DNA of 64,000 nt from Clostridium thermarum (GCF_006351925.1 NZ_CP040924.1:1634001-1698000), one strand, 5' to 3'; positions 8,808 to 17,799 are shown, counted from the first letter of the stretch. The notes: generated from the letters alone by a model not told the origin. Made by a program: numbers and translations.

Positions 8808-9717
8808 ACTACCTTTAGTATACATAATTATACTTAACTACAATGCCTGTGAAGAGACCTTGAGGTGCTTGGAAAGTGTTAATAAAATAGACTATGGTAA
8901 TTATAAGGTTGTAATTGTGGACAATAATTCAAGGGATAATTCTGCAGAAATTTTAAAACGTAAGGCAATAGGACATACAGTTATTAAATATGATAATAAT
9001 TTGGGATATGCTGCGGGAAACAATGTGGGAATACATTATGCCATGGAAAAGGGAGCGGATTATATTTGCATCCTAAATAATGATGTTGAGGTAGAGAAGG
9101 ACTTTTTAAATAAACTGATAACATATATGGAAAGTGACAAGAAGGTGGCTGTTGCCGGGCCCTGTATTTGTGACTTTGATGAAAGGGATAAGGTACAGTC
9201 AATGGGAGCAAATATCAACCTGTTTACCGGTCTTGCTCAAAGCAAGAGAAAAAATTATCCCTATAGTAAGTTATCCGGCGGCCCTGTAGAAGTTGATTAC
9301 CTTGGGGGGGCCTGCTTTATCATTAGAAGAGATGTATTTGAGAACATAGGAAACATTCCCGAAATGTACTTTTTGTTTTTTGAAGAGACTGAATTTTGTT
9401 TGAGAGCTAAGAGGGCCGGTTATAAACTTATGTGTCTGAAAGATAGTAAGATCTATCACAAAAGATCTGCTACAATATCAAAATATAAGGGACTAAGCTA
9501 CTATTTTCTCAATAGAAACCGGGTGGTTTTTATGCGGAGAAATGCCAACGTTATTCAGAAAGCAGTATTCTCAGTATACCTGTTTATAGAGGCCCTTGGA
9601 AGAGTTATACTGAAAAGAGAGCCTTTTTCACTCTTTAAAATATATTTAGATGGTATGAAAGCTGATAAAAATAGCATAGCCATGGATAGGGTAAAACAGT
9701 ATCTTGGAGAGGTATAA
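8800..9717 (+). CDS. Glycosyltransferase family 2 (rhamnosyltransferase-like)
   Basis: GT-A fold transferase. The 305-aa protein shows VYIIILNYNA at the start, VDNNSRDNS (about 42), NNLGYAAGNNVGI (about 66), the DxD-like ILNNDVEVEKDF (about 93), GACFIIRRDVF (about 165) and FEETEFCLRAKRAGYK (about 190), the pattern of WbbL-like rhamnosyltransferases. There are no strong membrane helices. The reading frame opens upstream at 8785, but GGTGGGGGAGA at 8787-8797 points to ATG 8800. The sugar transferred is unknown. Confidence 0.88.
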   Translation: MNRLPLVYIIILNYNACEETLRCLESVNKIDYGNYKVVIVDNNSRDNSAEILKRKAIGHTVIKYDNNLGYAAGNNVGIHYAMEKGADYICILNNDVEVEKDFLNKLITYMESDKKVAVAGPCICDFDERDKVQSMGANINLFTGLAQSKRKNYPYSKLSGGPVEVDYLGGACFIIRRDVFENIGNIPEMYFLFFEETEFCLRAKRAGYKLMCLKDSKIYHKRSATISKYKGLSYYFLNRNRVVFMRRNANVIQKAVFSVYLFIEALGRVILKREPFSLFKIYLDGMKADKNSIAMDRVKQYLGEV

Positions 9718-9766
9718 AAACATTCAATATTCTTAACTTTTAAAAGTGAGTTGTAGGAGGTATGTT

Positions 9767-10399
9767 ATGGATTTTAAAAATGATACTATCTATGATTTTG
9801 TGGATAAGTTGGCATCAAGCAGTCCTGTACCTGGAGGAGGTGGAGCTGCTGCTTTAACTGCAGCACTTTCATCAGCCTTAGGCAGCATGGTATTTAATCT
9901 AACAATAGGGAAAAAGTCCTATGAGGCCTTGGACAGAGAAGCACAAGAAAGAATAGAGGTCGCATTGGTTAAGTGCAATGCAAAGTTTAAAGAATTACTT
10001 GAGCATATAAATAAGGATGGAGAAGCTTTTTCCGGTCTAATGGAAGCCTATAAGCTTCCTAGGGCTACTACGGATGAAGTGATAATAAGAGAGAAAAACA
10101 TACAAGAAGGTTTAGTCAATGCCATGATGGTACCCTATAAATTAGCAGAAGAAACTGTAAACTTAATGGATTATATTTTAATAGCAGCAAAGTATGGCAA
10201 TCCCAATGTTATTTCCGATGCCGGAGTAGCGGCAATTTTAGCCTATGCCGCTGTAGAAAGCTGCGTATTAAATGTAAGGATAAATGTAAAACTCATTAAG
10301 GATGATATGAAGGAAATTGTAGACAGCTGTAATACCCTAAGAGAAAGGGCAGAGGTCTTAAAGAAAGCTATTATGGACAAAGTAAATGGTAAGATATAG
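9767..10399 (+). CDS. fchA: Cyclodeaminase/cyclohydrolase family protein (FchA-like)
   Basis: Folate one-carbon enzyme of the formiminotransferase-cyclodeaminase fold; in clostridia FchA is methenyl-tetrahydrofolate cyclohydrolase. The 210 residues include the family signature SSPVPGGGGAAALTAAL (about 16-32), which binds folate, and an all-helical remainder. The frame opens at 9746, but TAGGAGG at 9754-9760 fixes ATG 9767. No other folate gene is adjacent, so cyclohydrolase versus formimino-cyclodeaminase activity stays open. A shared terminator follows. Confidence 0.85.
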   Translation: MDFKNDTIYDFVDKLASSSPVPGGGGAAALTAALSSALGSMVFNLTIGKKSYEALDREAQERIEVALVKCNAKFKELLEHINKDGEAFSGLMEAYKLPRATTDEVIIREKNIQEGLVNAMMVPYKLAEETVNLMDYILIAAKYGNPNVISDAGVAAILAYAAVESCVLNVRINVKLIKDDMKEIVDSCNTLRERAEVLKKAIMDKVNGKI

Positions 10400-10400
10400 A

Positions 10401-10430
10401 AAAAATCGGGGACCACCCGATTTTTTATTT
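10401..10430. terminator. Bidirectional terminator between fchA and the deacetylase gene
   Basis: 10-bp stem AAAAATCGGG / CCCGATTTTT (10401-10410 with 10416-10425) with T-runs on both strands. It just reaches the stop codon of the convergent deacetylase gene. Confidence 0.88.
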
Positions 10431-11369
10431 TAACTCATCCAAAGATTTAATTGCATAACCCTCAGCTTTCCATGAAGTGATTAAATCGTCTAGGATATCC
10501 CTGTTGGTCTTTGAAACAGCATGTAACAGCACTATAGCACCGTTGTGTGTTCTTTTTAGCAACAGTTTTTTCGCCTCAGCAGCATTGGGTTGTTTTTTTG
10601 GGTCCCAGTCATAGTAAGCCAAGCTCCAAAATATAGTCTTGTAACTTAAATCCTTAGTATAGTGCATAGATAGCTCACTAAATCTTCCCATAGGAGGTCT
10701 GAAATATCTAGGCATCTCTTTGCCGGTAACTTCTTTAAAGACCTCTTCAACCTCACCTAATTCTTTTTTAAACTTATCAAAATCAGTGATTCGCGCCATT
10801 GATGGATGGTGGGCAGAATGATTGCATACAAGATGTCCTTCGTCTATCATTCTTTTTATCAATTCCGGATTACTCTTTATATAATGTTCTACTACAAAGA
10901 AAGCTGCTTTTACTTGATGTTTTTTTAAGGTATCAAGGATATCATTGGTATAGCCATTTTCATATCCTTCGTCAAAAGTAAGATACAGCTCCTTTTCTTC
11001 TGTATTACCTATATAGTAGCCCGAGGTTTCATTTAGCAGTTTTACTATTTCCTCCGGTTCTTCTGGTGGAAGGCCTTTATTGTTGGGCTTAAAATACCAG
11101 GAGTGTTCTTTTGTACTATAGAAGCTGTTTTGAAAGTTAACAAGTAGATTTTTGCTAATGCTGCTTCTGTATTTATCCTCTTCTTTACAGTTTTTCTCTT
11201 CTTCAAGTTTGTCATCAATGTAAAAGGCCTCGGAATTTCTTTCGATAAAAGTGTTTGCTGAATTACTGTATTTACTGTGATTAATATTACTGCAAAGAGA
11301 CAGTTTATTAGTGCAGCCTGATGAAATCAGTGAGCCCAAAACTATTAGTGACAGTATCCTTACTTTCAT
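10425..11369 (-). CDS. PdaA-like polysaccharide (peptidoglycan) deacetylase, probable lipoprotein
   Basis: Carbohydrate esterase family 4 protein; PdaA removes acetyl from muramic acid to make the delta-lactam of spore cortex. The 314-aa protein starts with a short signal sequence ending in SSGC, a lipobox-like cysteine at about 19. The NodB domain (about 115-314) has YLTFDEGYENGYT (the Glu and Tyr form is typical of PdaA), NHSAHHPSM (zinc His pair), RYFRPPMGRFSE and a C-terminal VLLHAV. It sits beside sporulation genes. Whether it acts in spores or in vegetative wall is not shown by the sequence. Confidence 0.88.
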   Translation of the reverse strand: MKVRILSLIVLGSLISSGCTNKLSLCSNINHSKYSNSANTFIERNSEAFYIDDKLEEEKNCKEEDKYRSSISKNLLVNFQNSFYSTKEHSWYFKPNNKGLPPEEPEEIVKLLNETSGYYIGNTEEKELYLTFDEGYENGYTNDILDTLKKHQVKAAFFVVEHYIKSNPELIKRMIDEGHLVCNHSAHHPSMARITDFDKFKKELGEVEEVFKEVTGKEMPRYFRPPMGRFSELSMHYTKDLSYKTIFWSLAYYDWDPKKQPNAAEAKKLLLKRTHNGAIVLLHAVSKTNRDILDDLITSWKAEGYAIKSLDELK

Positions 11370-11455
11370 GTTTTTTCCCCTCCAATTCTGTGGTATACTT
11401 GATAATATCTGAAGAAAAAGCGTATGTATGATGAAAGAGTTAGGAGAAGATTATA

Positions 11456-13171
11456 TTGAACTTTAGTGAGATAATAAGTGCTTTGTATGATGAAATTTTG
11501 AATACTAAGGATAGTGTATGTAAAATTGATAATATTAAAAGATGTAAATATTTCTTAGATTTAAAGGAAGAGGACACCATAGGGAACTACTATTATGAGC
11601 ATGTTTGTGCTGACAAGAACGGAGTAGTTTATACACCGGAAGATATTGCTATCTTTATGATAGAAAATACCTTAAAGGATGAATTAATTAAGAACCCTTT
11701 TTTAAAAATTTTAGACCCCAGCTGCGGCAGTGGAAACATTCTACTCAGTATTTTTGATTACATCAAGAATATATATGTGGAAAACATAAATACAATAAAT
11801 GAAATTCATGGATTAAACCTAAACCTAGTCCACATAGATAAACATATAGTAGATAACAACCTTTATGGCATAGACATTGATGATATGGCCTTGAAGGTAT
11901 TGGCAATTGATCTGTATGCAAAAGCCGGATATGTAAATGTGAATAATTTAATGCATAAAGATTTCTTATTATCAGATTTGAATGAAAAGTATAATGTGAT
12001 TATTGGAAATCCACCCTATATAGGAACAAAAGCGTTGGATAAAGATTATTCTAATACTTTGAGGAATATTTATCCAGAGGTTTTTAATGATAAAGGTGAT
12101 ATTTCCTACTGTTTTTTTGCCAAAGCATTAAAGTCCGTTCACTCGGACTACAAAATAACCTTTATTACCTCCAGATATTTCATGGAATCTCTCAGCGGTG
12201 TTAAGCTAAGAGAATTTTTGCTAAACCACAGCAGTGTTCACAGAATTTTTGACTTTTATGGAATAAGACCTTTTAAGGGAGCTGGAATTGATCCGGTTAT
12301 TATATTTTTGGGCGGTTCTTACACTGATGAAGTTATAGTCAATAAGCCTGGGCTTTGGGATAAACAAACTAAAAAAATTGAACAAAAAAACTATAGCGAC
12401 TTTTACATAAAAAGAGAAAGTTTGAACCATGAGCCATGGAGACTTCACACTAAGGAACATTTAGAAATCATAGATAAGGTAGAGAGAAGATGCAGCAAAA
12501 AGTTGGGGGAACTGTGTGAAACCTATCAAGGAATAATTACAGGCTTAGATAAAGCCTTTATCGTTACCGAAGAAATAGTTGAAGAGAACAATATAGAAAG
12601 GGACTTGCTAAGACCATGGATAAAAAACAGTAATATAACAAAGAAAGGTGTAGTAGAAAGCAAGCTCCTTTTAATCTATTCTAATTTAATTACATCTGTA
12701 GAAGAGTATCCAAACGCTGTAAGATATATAGACAAGCACAAGGAAAGATTGATGAAGAGAAGAGAATGTGCCAAAGGAAAAAGAAAATGGTATGAGCTTC
12801 AGTGGGGGAGAGAAACATCAATCTTCGAGAGGGATAAAATTATATTTCCCTTTAAATCTGAGGAAAACAGATTTATCAAGGATGCAAGCCACTATTTCAG
12901 TGCAGATGTATACGCACTGAATATTAGGCCGGATGTAAACATGAACTATGAATTTTTACAAAGCCTGCTTAACAGTAAGCTCTATGAATTTTACTTTAAG
13001 AGCTTTGCAAAAAAGCTAGGTGGAAAATTATACGAATACTATCCCAATAATTTAAACAGATTATATATACCTACTGATAAAAATCATGCTTTCAAAACTG
13101 ATGAGGAGTTGTATGATTTCTTTAATCTAAGCAGCAAAGAGGTTGACTATATTGAAACTTCAAGGGGATGA
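11456..13171 (+). CDS. CamA-like solitary DNA adenine-N6 methyltransferase
   Basis: Class I SAM-dependent methyltransferase with an Eco57I/TaqI-like layout in 571 aa. YTPEDIAIFMIENTL and the SAM motif LDPSCGSGN (about 87-95) are followed by the catalytic GNPPYIG (about 183) and a C-terminal recognition half. From memory, CamA of C. difficile (about 577 aa, needed for normal sporulation) shares the segments QGIITG-DKAFI, RREC-G-RKWYELQWGRE and SENRF-ADVY; all are visible here. No restriction domain or endonuclease neighbour is present. It uses TTG 11456 with TAGGAGA upstream. It lies 345 bases before the spoIIA operon, on the same strand. Confidence 0.85.
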   Translation: MNFSEIISALYDEILNTKDSVCKIDNIKRCKYFLDLKEEDTIGNYYYEHVCADKNGVVYTPEDIAIFMIENTLKDELIKNPFLKILDPSCGSGNILLSIFDYIKNIYVENINTINEIHGLNLNLVHIDKHIVDNNLYGIDIDDMALKVLAIDLYAKAGYVNVNNLMHKDFLLSDLNEKYNVIIGNPPYIGTKALDKDYSNTLRNIYPEVFNDKGDISYCFFAKALKSVHSDYKITFITSRYFMESLSGVKLREFLLNHSSVHRIFDFYGIRPFKGAGIDPVIIFLGGSYTDEVIVNKPGLWDKQTKKIEQKNYSDFYIKRESLNHEPWRLHTKEHLEIIDKVERRCSKKLGELCETYQGIITGLDKAFIVTEEIVEENNIERDLLRPWIKNSNITKKGVVESKLLLIYSNLITSVEEYPNAVRYIDKHKERLMKRRECAKGKRKWYELQWGRETSIFERDKIIFPFKSEENRFIKDASHYFSADVYALNIRPDVNMNYEFLQSLLNSKLYEFYFKSFAKKLGGKLYEYYPNNLNRLYIPTDKNHAFKTDEELYDFFNLSSKEVDYIETSRG

Positions 13172-13242
13172 CATCGAGTCTTCCTTAATGTTTTTTATAT
13201 AAATCTTAGAGGTAATTGAGTTTAATTATAAAGATAAAACAT

Positions 13243-13268
13243 GTTTAGAATCCAATATTAAAGGGTAT
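13243..13268 (+). promoter_or_regulatory. Possible sigma-A promoter upstream of the spoIIA leader
   Basis: A TATAAT lies within GGGTATAAT near 13264-13271, with a weak TTTAGA about 16 bases upstream. A short ATGTGA/TCACAT hairpin follows. It is weaker than the SigH-type promoter just downstream. Confidence 0.35.
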
Positions 13269-13304
13269 AATAAAAAGATGTGATGAAAAAAATTCACATT
13301 TATA

Positions 13305-13333
13305 GGAGGAATTTTCCTTTTAATATAGAATAA
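13305..13333 (+). promoter_or_regulatory. SigH-type promoter of the spoIIA operon
   Basis: GGAGGAATT (13305-13313) matches the SigH -35 consensus RnAGGAwWW. ATAGAATAA (13325-13333) matches the -10 RnnGAATww. The gap is 11 bases, as usual for SigH. The spoIIA operon is a classic SigH and Spo0A-P target in Bacillus. The predicted start near 13340 gives a leader of about 175 bases. I found no convincing Spo0A box (TGTCGAA). Confidence 0.75.
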
Positions 13334-13365
13334 TATTATCATCTGACTTTATAGGATCTACTTTT

Positions 13366-13509
13366 ACAAGCCCGGTAAAAATGTACTACAAGCAAGTAAA
13401 ATGTTGTAATCTATAGCGCTATATCGGAGTTTTTTATGAACCGGGCTGCTTAATAAGTCCATACAGTAAACTATAAGAGCGAGGGGGGAAGCTGCTATAA
13501 AAGTAGCGG
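13366..13509 (+). ncRNA. Candidate structured RNA leader upstream of spoIIAA
   Basis: No gene fits 13172-13515. The part after the SigH-type promoter shows nested pairings: AGCCCGGT (13369-13376) with ACCGGGCT (13440-13447), extended inward by A-run/T-run pairing; TACAA (13387-13391) with TTGTA (13404-13408); the palindrome TATAGCGCTATA (13412-13423); and CTGCTA (13492-13497) with TAGCGG (13504-13509). It contains a long purine run, GAGGGGGGAAG (13481-13491). It matches no riboswitch consensus I can recall. Conservation would be needed to prove a structured RNA. Confidence 0.45.
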
Positions 13510-13515
13510 AAGTAT

Positions 13516-13851
13516 ATGTATATAAAAATTGATAAGAACGATGATAAACTAATTGTCCAGCTGATGGGGGAATTAGACCATCATAGTGCAGAAGAAGTGA
13601 GAAATAAAATTGATGAAAGAATTGACAGGGAGAAAATCAATAAGCTTATTATGAATTTCTCTGGAGTAACATTCATGGATAGTTCAGGCATTGGAGTTGT
13701 TATAGGAAGATATAAGAAACTAGCCTTGAGAAACGGAGCGGTAGGTGTAACTGATGTAAAAGGCTCTGTTAAAAGGGTTTTCGAATTATCGGGGATGTTT
13801 AAAATTATTAAGATGTTTGATAGCGTCGAAGAAGCTGTCAATAAGCTGTAA
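13516..13851 (+). CDS. spoIIAA: Anti-sigma F factor antagonist SpoIIAA
   Basis: STAS-domain protein; when unphosphorylated it binds SpoIIAB and frees SigF in the forespore. The 111-aa protein has the phosphorylated serine in [14 protein letters not shown] (Ser about 57-58), which is the SpoIIAB kinase target. The ATG at 13516 has only a weak adjacent GCGGAAG. A much better purine run lies 25 bases upstream, across a small hairpin that could bring it close. First gene of spoIIAA-spoIIAB-sigF. Confidence 0.96.
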   Translation: MYIKIDKNDDKLIVQLMGELDHHSAEEVRNKIDERIDREKINKLIMNFSGVTFMDSSGIGVVIGRYKKLALRNGAVGVTDVKGSVKRVFELSGMFKIIKMFDSVEEAVNKL

Positions 13852-13865
13852 GTGGGGGTATTCTT

Positions 13866-14294
13866 ATGTATGAAAATAGAATGAAAGTAGAATTTCAGAG
13901 TAAGTCACAAAATGAAAGCTTTGCCAGAGTAGCAGTAGCTGCTTTTGTATCACAGCTTGATCCGACTATAGAAGAAATAACAGATGTTAAAACTGCAGTA
14001 TCGGAAGCTGTAACAAATTCAATCATACATGGATATGAAAATAAAGATGGCATTGTAACTATTGAAGCAGTTATAAAGGATAACGAGGTTACAATTACAG
14101 TATCTGATGAAGGCAGAGGTATAGATAATATTGAACAGGCTATGCAACCCCTTTATACTTCCAGACCGGACCTTGAAAGATCAGGAATGGGCTTTACGGT
14201 TATGGAAACTTTTATGGACTCCTTAGAGGTATATTCTGAAGCAGGAAAGGGAACAAAAGTCGTAATGAAAAAGACATTCAAATCTATATGTTAG
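13866..14294 (+). CDS. spoIIAB: Anti-sigma F factor and serine kinase SpoIIAB
   Basis: Binds and inhibits SigF and phosphorylates SpoIIAA. The 142-aa protein is a GHKL ATPase: N-box [11 protein letters not shown] (about 45), G1 DEGRGIDN (about 77) and the G2 region [11 protein letters not shown] (about 104). Length is normal for the family. It lies 14 bases after spoIIAA and 10 bases before sigF, so the partner-switching module is intact. Confidence 0.97.
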   Translation: MYENRMKVEFQSKSQNESFARVAVAAFVSQLDPTIEEITDVKTAVSEAVTNSIIHGYENKDGIVTIEAVIKDNEVTITVSDEGRGIDNIEQAMQPLYTSRPDLERSGMGFTVMETFMDSLEVYSEAGKGTKVVMKKTFKSIC

Positions 14295-14304
14295 GTGGAG
14301 TAGT

Positions 14305-15060
14305 ATGGAAGAGGAAGTTGTAAAGAAGGAGTGCTATAATTACGAAGATAATATTGAACTTATACAACTTGCTAGAGTGGGAGATAAGGATGCATTAAAT
14401 AAACTTATTGAAATGAACTTACCCCTGGTGTCTTCTATCAGTAAAAAGTTTTTAAACAGAGGGTACGAATATGAAGATATCTTTCAAATAGGGTCTATTG
14501 GGTTAGTAAAGGCAGTTAATAACTTTAACCCACAATATAGTGTGAAATTTTCTACCTATGCCGTTCCCATGATAATAGGAGAAATAAAGAGATTTCTGAG
14601 AGATGACGGCATAATAAAAGTAAGTAGAAATGTGAAAAACGTAGCCCGTAAGCTTCACTATGATAAGGAAGCATTGACAAAAAAACTTGATAGGGCTCCC
14701 ACAATAGAGGAATTAGCAGACTATTCAGGTGTCAGCAAAGAAGATGTCTTAATTGCCACGGAATCGGTGCTTGGAATGCAATATCTCTATGATACTATTC
14801 ACCAGGATGATGGTTCACCGGTACTGCTGATTGACAAGTTAAGTGAAAATGCAGAAGATGATAGAGAGGTGGTTGACAAGCTAGCCTTAAAGGAAGCCTT
14901 AAGAAGTTTAGATGTCAAAGCCAGACAAATAATAATGTTAAGATACTTTAAAGATAAAACTCAAATTCAAGTTGCAAAAATGTTAGGTATAAGTCAGGTA
15001 CAAGTTTCAAGAATTGAAAAAAAGGTATTAAAGCAAATGAAAGAAAAACTAAGAGAATAA
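14305..15060 (+). CDS. sigF: Forespore RNA polymerase sigma factor SigF
   Basis: First forespore-specific sigma factor. At 251 aa it contains region 2 (YEDIFQIGSIGLVKAVNNFN, about 54-73, then KFSTYAVPMIIGEIKRFLRD), region 3 (RKLHYDKEALTKKLDRAPT) and region 4 with its helix-turn-helix (TQIQVAKMLGISQVQVSRIEK, about 217-237). It is last in the operon and ends in a terminator that also serves the convergent PBP gene. Confidence 0.97.
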   Translation: MEEEVVKKECYNYEDNIELIQLARVGDKDALNKLIEMNLPLVSSISKKFLNRGYEYEDIFQIGSIGLVKAVNNFNPQYSVKFSTYAVPMIIGEIKRFLRDDGIIKVSRNVKNVARKLHYDKEALTKKLDRAPTIEELADYSGVSKEDVLIATESVLGMQYLYDTIHQDDGSPVLLIDKLSENAEDDREVVDKLALKEALRSLDVKARQIIMLRYFKDKTQIQVAKMLGISQVQVSRIEKKVLKQMKEKLRE

Positions 15061-15095
15061 AAAGTAGTACACCTATTGATGTACTACTTTTTCTA
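15061..15095. terminator. Bidirectional terminator between sigF and the PBP gene
   Basis: 11-bp stem AAAGTAGTACA / TGTACTACTTT (15061-15071 with 15080-15090), 8-base loop, followed by TTTCT. It starts right after the sigF stop codon. Confidence 0.85.
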
Positions 15096-17570
15096 CTAAT
15101 CAGGATTTACTTCTTCTGTTCCTGTAGGATCCTCCACCTCAGGTTCCTCATCAACTGGCTCTTCATTATTAGGCTCTTCAGTAGCATCCGGTTTTGTAGG
15201 ATCTTGTTCAGGTGGTTCTTGAGAGCCGGGAGTTGTTGGATTTACTGCCGGTGCAGTAGTGTCTACTTCTTTAGGCAAAACCCATTTTTCATCTGCCAGA
15301 GTTTTTGTTGGAGTATAATCTCTTCGAATGAACACTTTACTTTCAATTAAATCTGCAGGTGTATTCTCGGTTGCTAACTTTCCGTTTGTCTTGTTTATTT
15401 TGGCTTCAACATGTATATCACATAAGGAAGTAGGCACAGTACCTTCAATGAAATAATCTGTAACTACTCGATGCCCACGAGGATCCTTTAAACATAAATC
15501 TGTAGGTTGTTTTCCGGAATCTATACAAATTTGAGCTTTAACAAGTCCTGTTGGCACAGGTATATCCTTCACCTCTAAGTCCTTATGAGCCACTTCCATG
15601 ATGTCTCCGAGTATTTCAGCGGCAGTACCACTGCTTAAACCGGACTTGTTTAAAGAGGCTTTTTTATCGTCGCCAATCCATACCGCTCCGCTATAGTAGG
15701 GGGTAAGTCCACAGAACCAGAAATCCTTCCATTTTGAAGATGTACCGGTTTTACCTGCAATAGGCATGCTGCCAATTCTTGCTCTTCCTGCGGTGCCTTC
15801 GGGATCATATACTGGACCCTTAAGTAAGTCATACATAATATATGAACTTTGAGGAGATAATACCTTTCTGGTTGAGGGCTTATTCTCCAGCAGAATCTTA
15901 CCGGTTTTATCTACAACTTTTGTATACAAGATTGGCGATGTATATATTCCACTGTTTCCAAAGGTTCCAAAAGCTGCTGCCATTTGAAGAGTGTTAGAAC
16001 CTTCAAACTGACCTAAGGACAAGGCTGATAAACTATTCTTATCTACATCGTTAAAATGTATGCCAAACTTTTCAGCATAGGATAGACCTGTCTTTATACC
16101 TATATCGTATTCCATCTTTATGGCAACCAGATTTATGGAACGAGCCAGTGCCTTTCTCACCGTAACATAGCCCGCATATCCATTGGTGTCATAATTAGTT
16201 GGATTATAAGGATTTCCATTTTCATCGGGCCATTGCTTACCTATTTCCGGTGATAATGGTGAATCCTCAACTACGGAACCGGCAGTAAATTGCTTCGTAT
16301 CAATGGCTGGAGCATATACGGTAAGCGGTTTTATGGTGGATCCTGTTGGTCTTATAAAGCTGGTTGAAGTTGCCCTGTTAAAGGAGTTTGCTGGCTGCTC
16401 ACCTCTACCACCTATGATAACCTTAACCTCTCCGGTATGATAGTCAGTAATTACAGCAGAAGCTTGAGGCTGTACAACCTTCTTAGGATCTGTTATATCG
16501 CCTTTTTGCGCTTTACCGAAGTACTTCTGATCATTGAGGATAGCTTGTGCTGATTCCTGTAACTCCCTATCCATGGTTGTATATATTTTTAACCCACCAT
16601 ACATAAACAGCTTTTCAACTTCTTCAGATGTATAGTGATAGCTTGTCATTAAATCTTTTTTTACTGCATCCATAGCTGGTCTGGAAAACCACTCATAGTT
16701 TAATTTATAGGCAGTCTGTGTAGATTTTGGTGATTTAAAGGCCGCTTGTAATTTACCATCGTCCAAATCCTTTATGGCCTGAGCATAAGTACTTTCATCA
16801 ATATAGCCATTTTCCTTCATCTTAGCTATCACAGTTTTCGTTCTGTTTATATATACCTGCGGATTGTTCTTAGCATAATCAATAAACACTGAATACTTAT
16901 ATGGATGCTGAGTTACACCGGCTAAGTAAGCACATTCTATAAGTGTCAGGTCCATTAAGTTGGTTTTATCGAAATACTGCTCAGCTGCCTTCTTAACACC
17001 ATGAACATTTCCGCCAAGGTTAATTGTGTTCAGATAGGCTTCAAGAATCTCATCCTTATCTAGAGCTTTCTCTAACTGTATAGCCAGATACATTTCCTGA
17101 ACTTTTCTTTTAATTGTTACCTCATCGGTAAGAATAGTATTTTTAAGTAGCTGCTGGGTGATGGTTGATGCTCCGTGCAGGCCTTCTTCATTGGATAGAA
17201 TTTTCTTAACGTCAGTGTATAATGCACCAACTATTCTTCTATAATCTATACCGTTATGCTCTAAAAAACGTTCATCTTCTATGCTGATAACCGCATATTT
17301 GAGCATGTCTGGGATTTCTTCTATAGAAACAGATTCACGTTTGAGAAGAGTAGGGGCCTCGTCCATAAATTCACCTTTATTATCATATAAAACAGTTGGT
17401 TCGTCCAAACTCAATATACTATTTATGTCCAGAGCCGGTGTCGTTTTAATCATAGCGAGTACTACTCCGCCGAAGGCCACAGAGGCAATCAAGCCTAAAA
17501 AAAACATGGTTATGAAAAAATATTTAAATGCCTTTCCTAGCTTGCTTTTCTTTTTCTTCTTCTTTTTCAT
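15096..17570 (-). CDS. Class A penicillin-binding protein (PBP1A-type glycosyltransferase/transpeptidase)
   Basis: Bifunctional peptidoglycan synthase of 824 aa. It has a lysine-rich N-terminus, one membrane anchor (about 14-36), then the GT51 transglycosylase domain with EDERFLEHNGIDYRRI (about 97) and GASTITQQLLKN (about 136). The transpeptidase domain follows with active-site GSTIKPL (about 413), SIN (about 471) and KTGTSS (about 604). The last about 50 residues are a Pro/Glu/Asp/Thr-rich tail, common in clostridial PBPs. AGGAGGAACT precedes the ATG. Confidence 0.95.
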   Translation of the reverse strand: MKKKKKKKSKLGKAFKYFFITMFFLGLIASVAFGGVVLAMIKTTPALDINSILSLDEPTVLYDNKGEFMDEAPTLLKRESVSIEEIPDMLKYAVISIEDERFLEHNGIDYRRIVGALYTDVKKILSNEEGLHGASTITQQLLKNTILTDEVTIKRKVQEMYLAIQLEKALDKDEILEAYLNTINLGGNVHGVKKAAEQYFDKTNLMDLTLIECAYLAGVTQHPYKYSVFIDYAKNNPQVYINRTKTVIAKMKENGYIDESTYAQAIKDLDDGKLQAAFKSPKSTQTAYKLNYEWFSRPAMDAVKKDLMTSYHYTSEEVEKLFMYGGLKIYTTMDRELQESAQAILNDQKYFGKAQKGDITDPKKVVQPQASAVITDYHTGEVKVIIGGRGEQPANSFNRATSTSFIRPTGSTIKPLTVYAPAIDTKQFTAGSVVEDSPLSPEIGKQWPDENGNPYNPTNYDTNGYAGYVTVRKALARSINLVAIKMEYDIGIKTGLSYAEKFGIHFNDVDKNSLSALSLGQFEGSNTLQMAAAFGTFGNSGIYTSPILYTKVVDKTGKILLENKPSTRKVLSPQSSYIMYDLLKGPVYDPEGTAGRARIGSMPIAGKTGTSSKWKDFWFCGLTPYYSGAVWIGDDKKASLNKSGLSSGTAAEILGDIMEVAHKDLEVKDIPVPTGLVKAQICIDSGKQPTDLCLKDPRGHRVVTDYFIEGTVPTSLCDIHVEAKINKTNGKLATENTPADLIESKVFIRRDYTPTKTLADEKWVLPKEVDTTAPAVNPTTPGSQEPPEQDPTKPDATEEPNNEEPVDEEPEVEDPTGTEEVNPD

Positions 17571-17799
17571 AGTTCCTCCTAAAAATTAACATATCTTTAT
17601 TTTTGCCAATTCTCAAATATTATAACATAATAATAAAAAATATTGAATCAATATTCTATGCAAGTATTCTGCATCAATACTTTTATATTCTTCAATCACA
17701 TTTCTATGCATATATATTAATAAATATATTATCATTAACATCGCTATCTTGATAGTTTGCGGCAACAGTGATAATAACAATATAAAAGGATGTGCAGAC

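Noticed and set aside
13339..13515. Known riboswitch classes (c-di-GMP, guanidine, preQ1, THF, cobalamin) in the spoIIA leader
   Set aside because: None of their conserved cores that I can recall is present.
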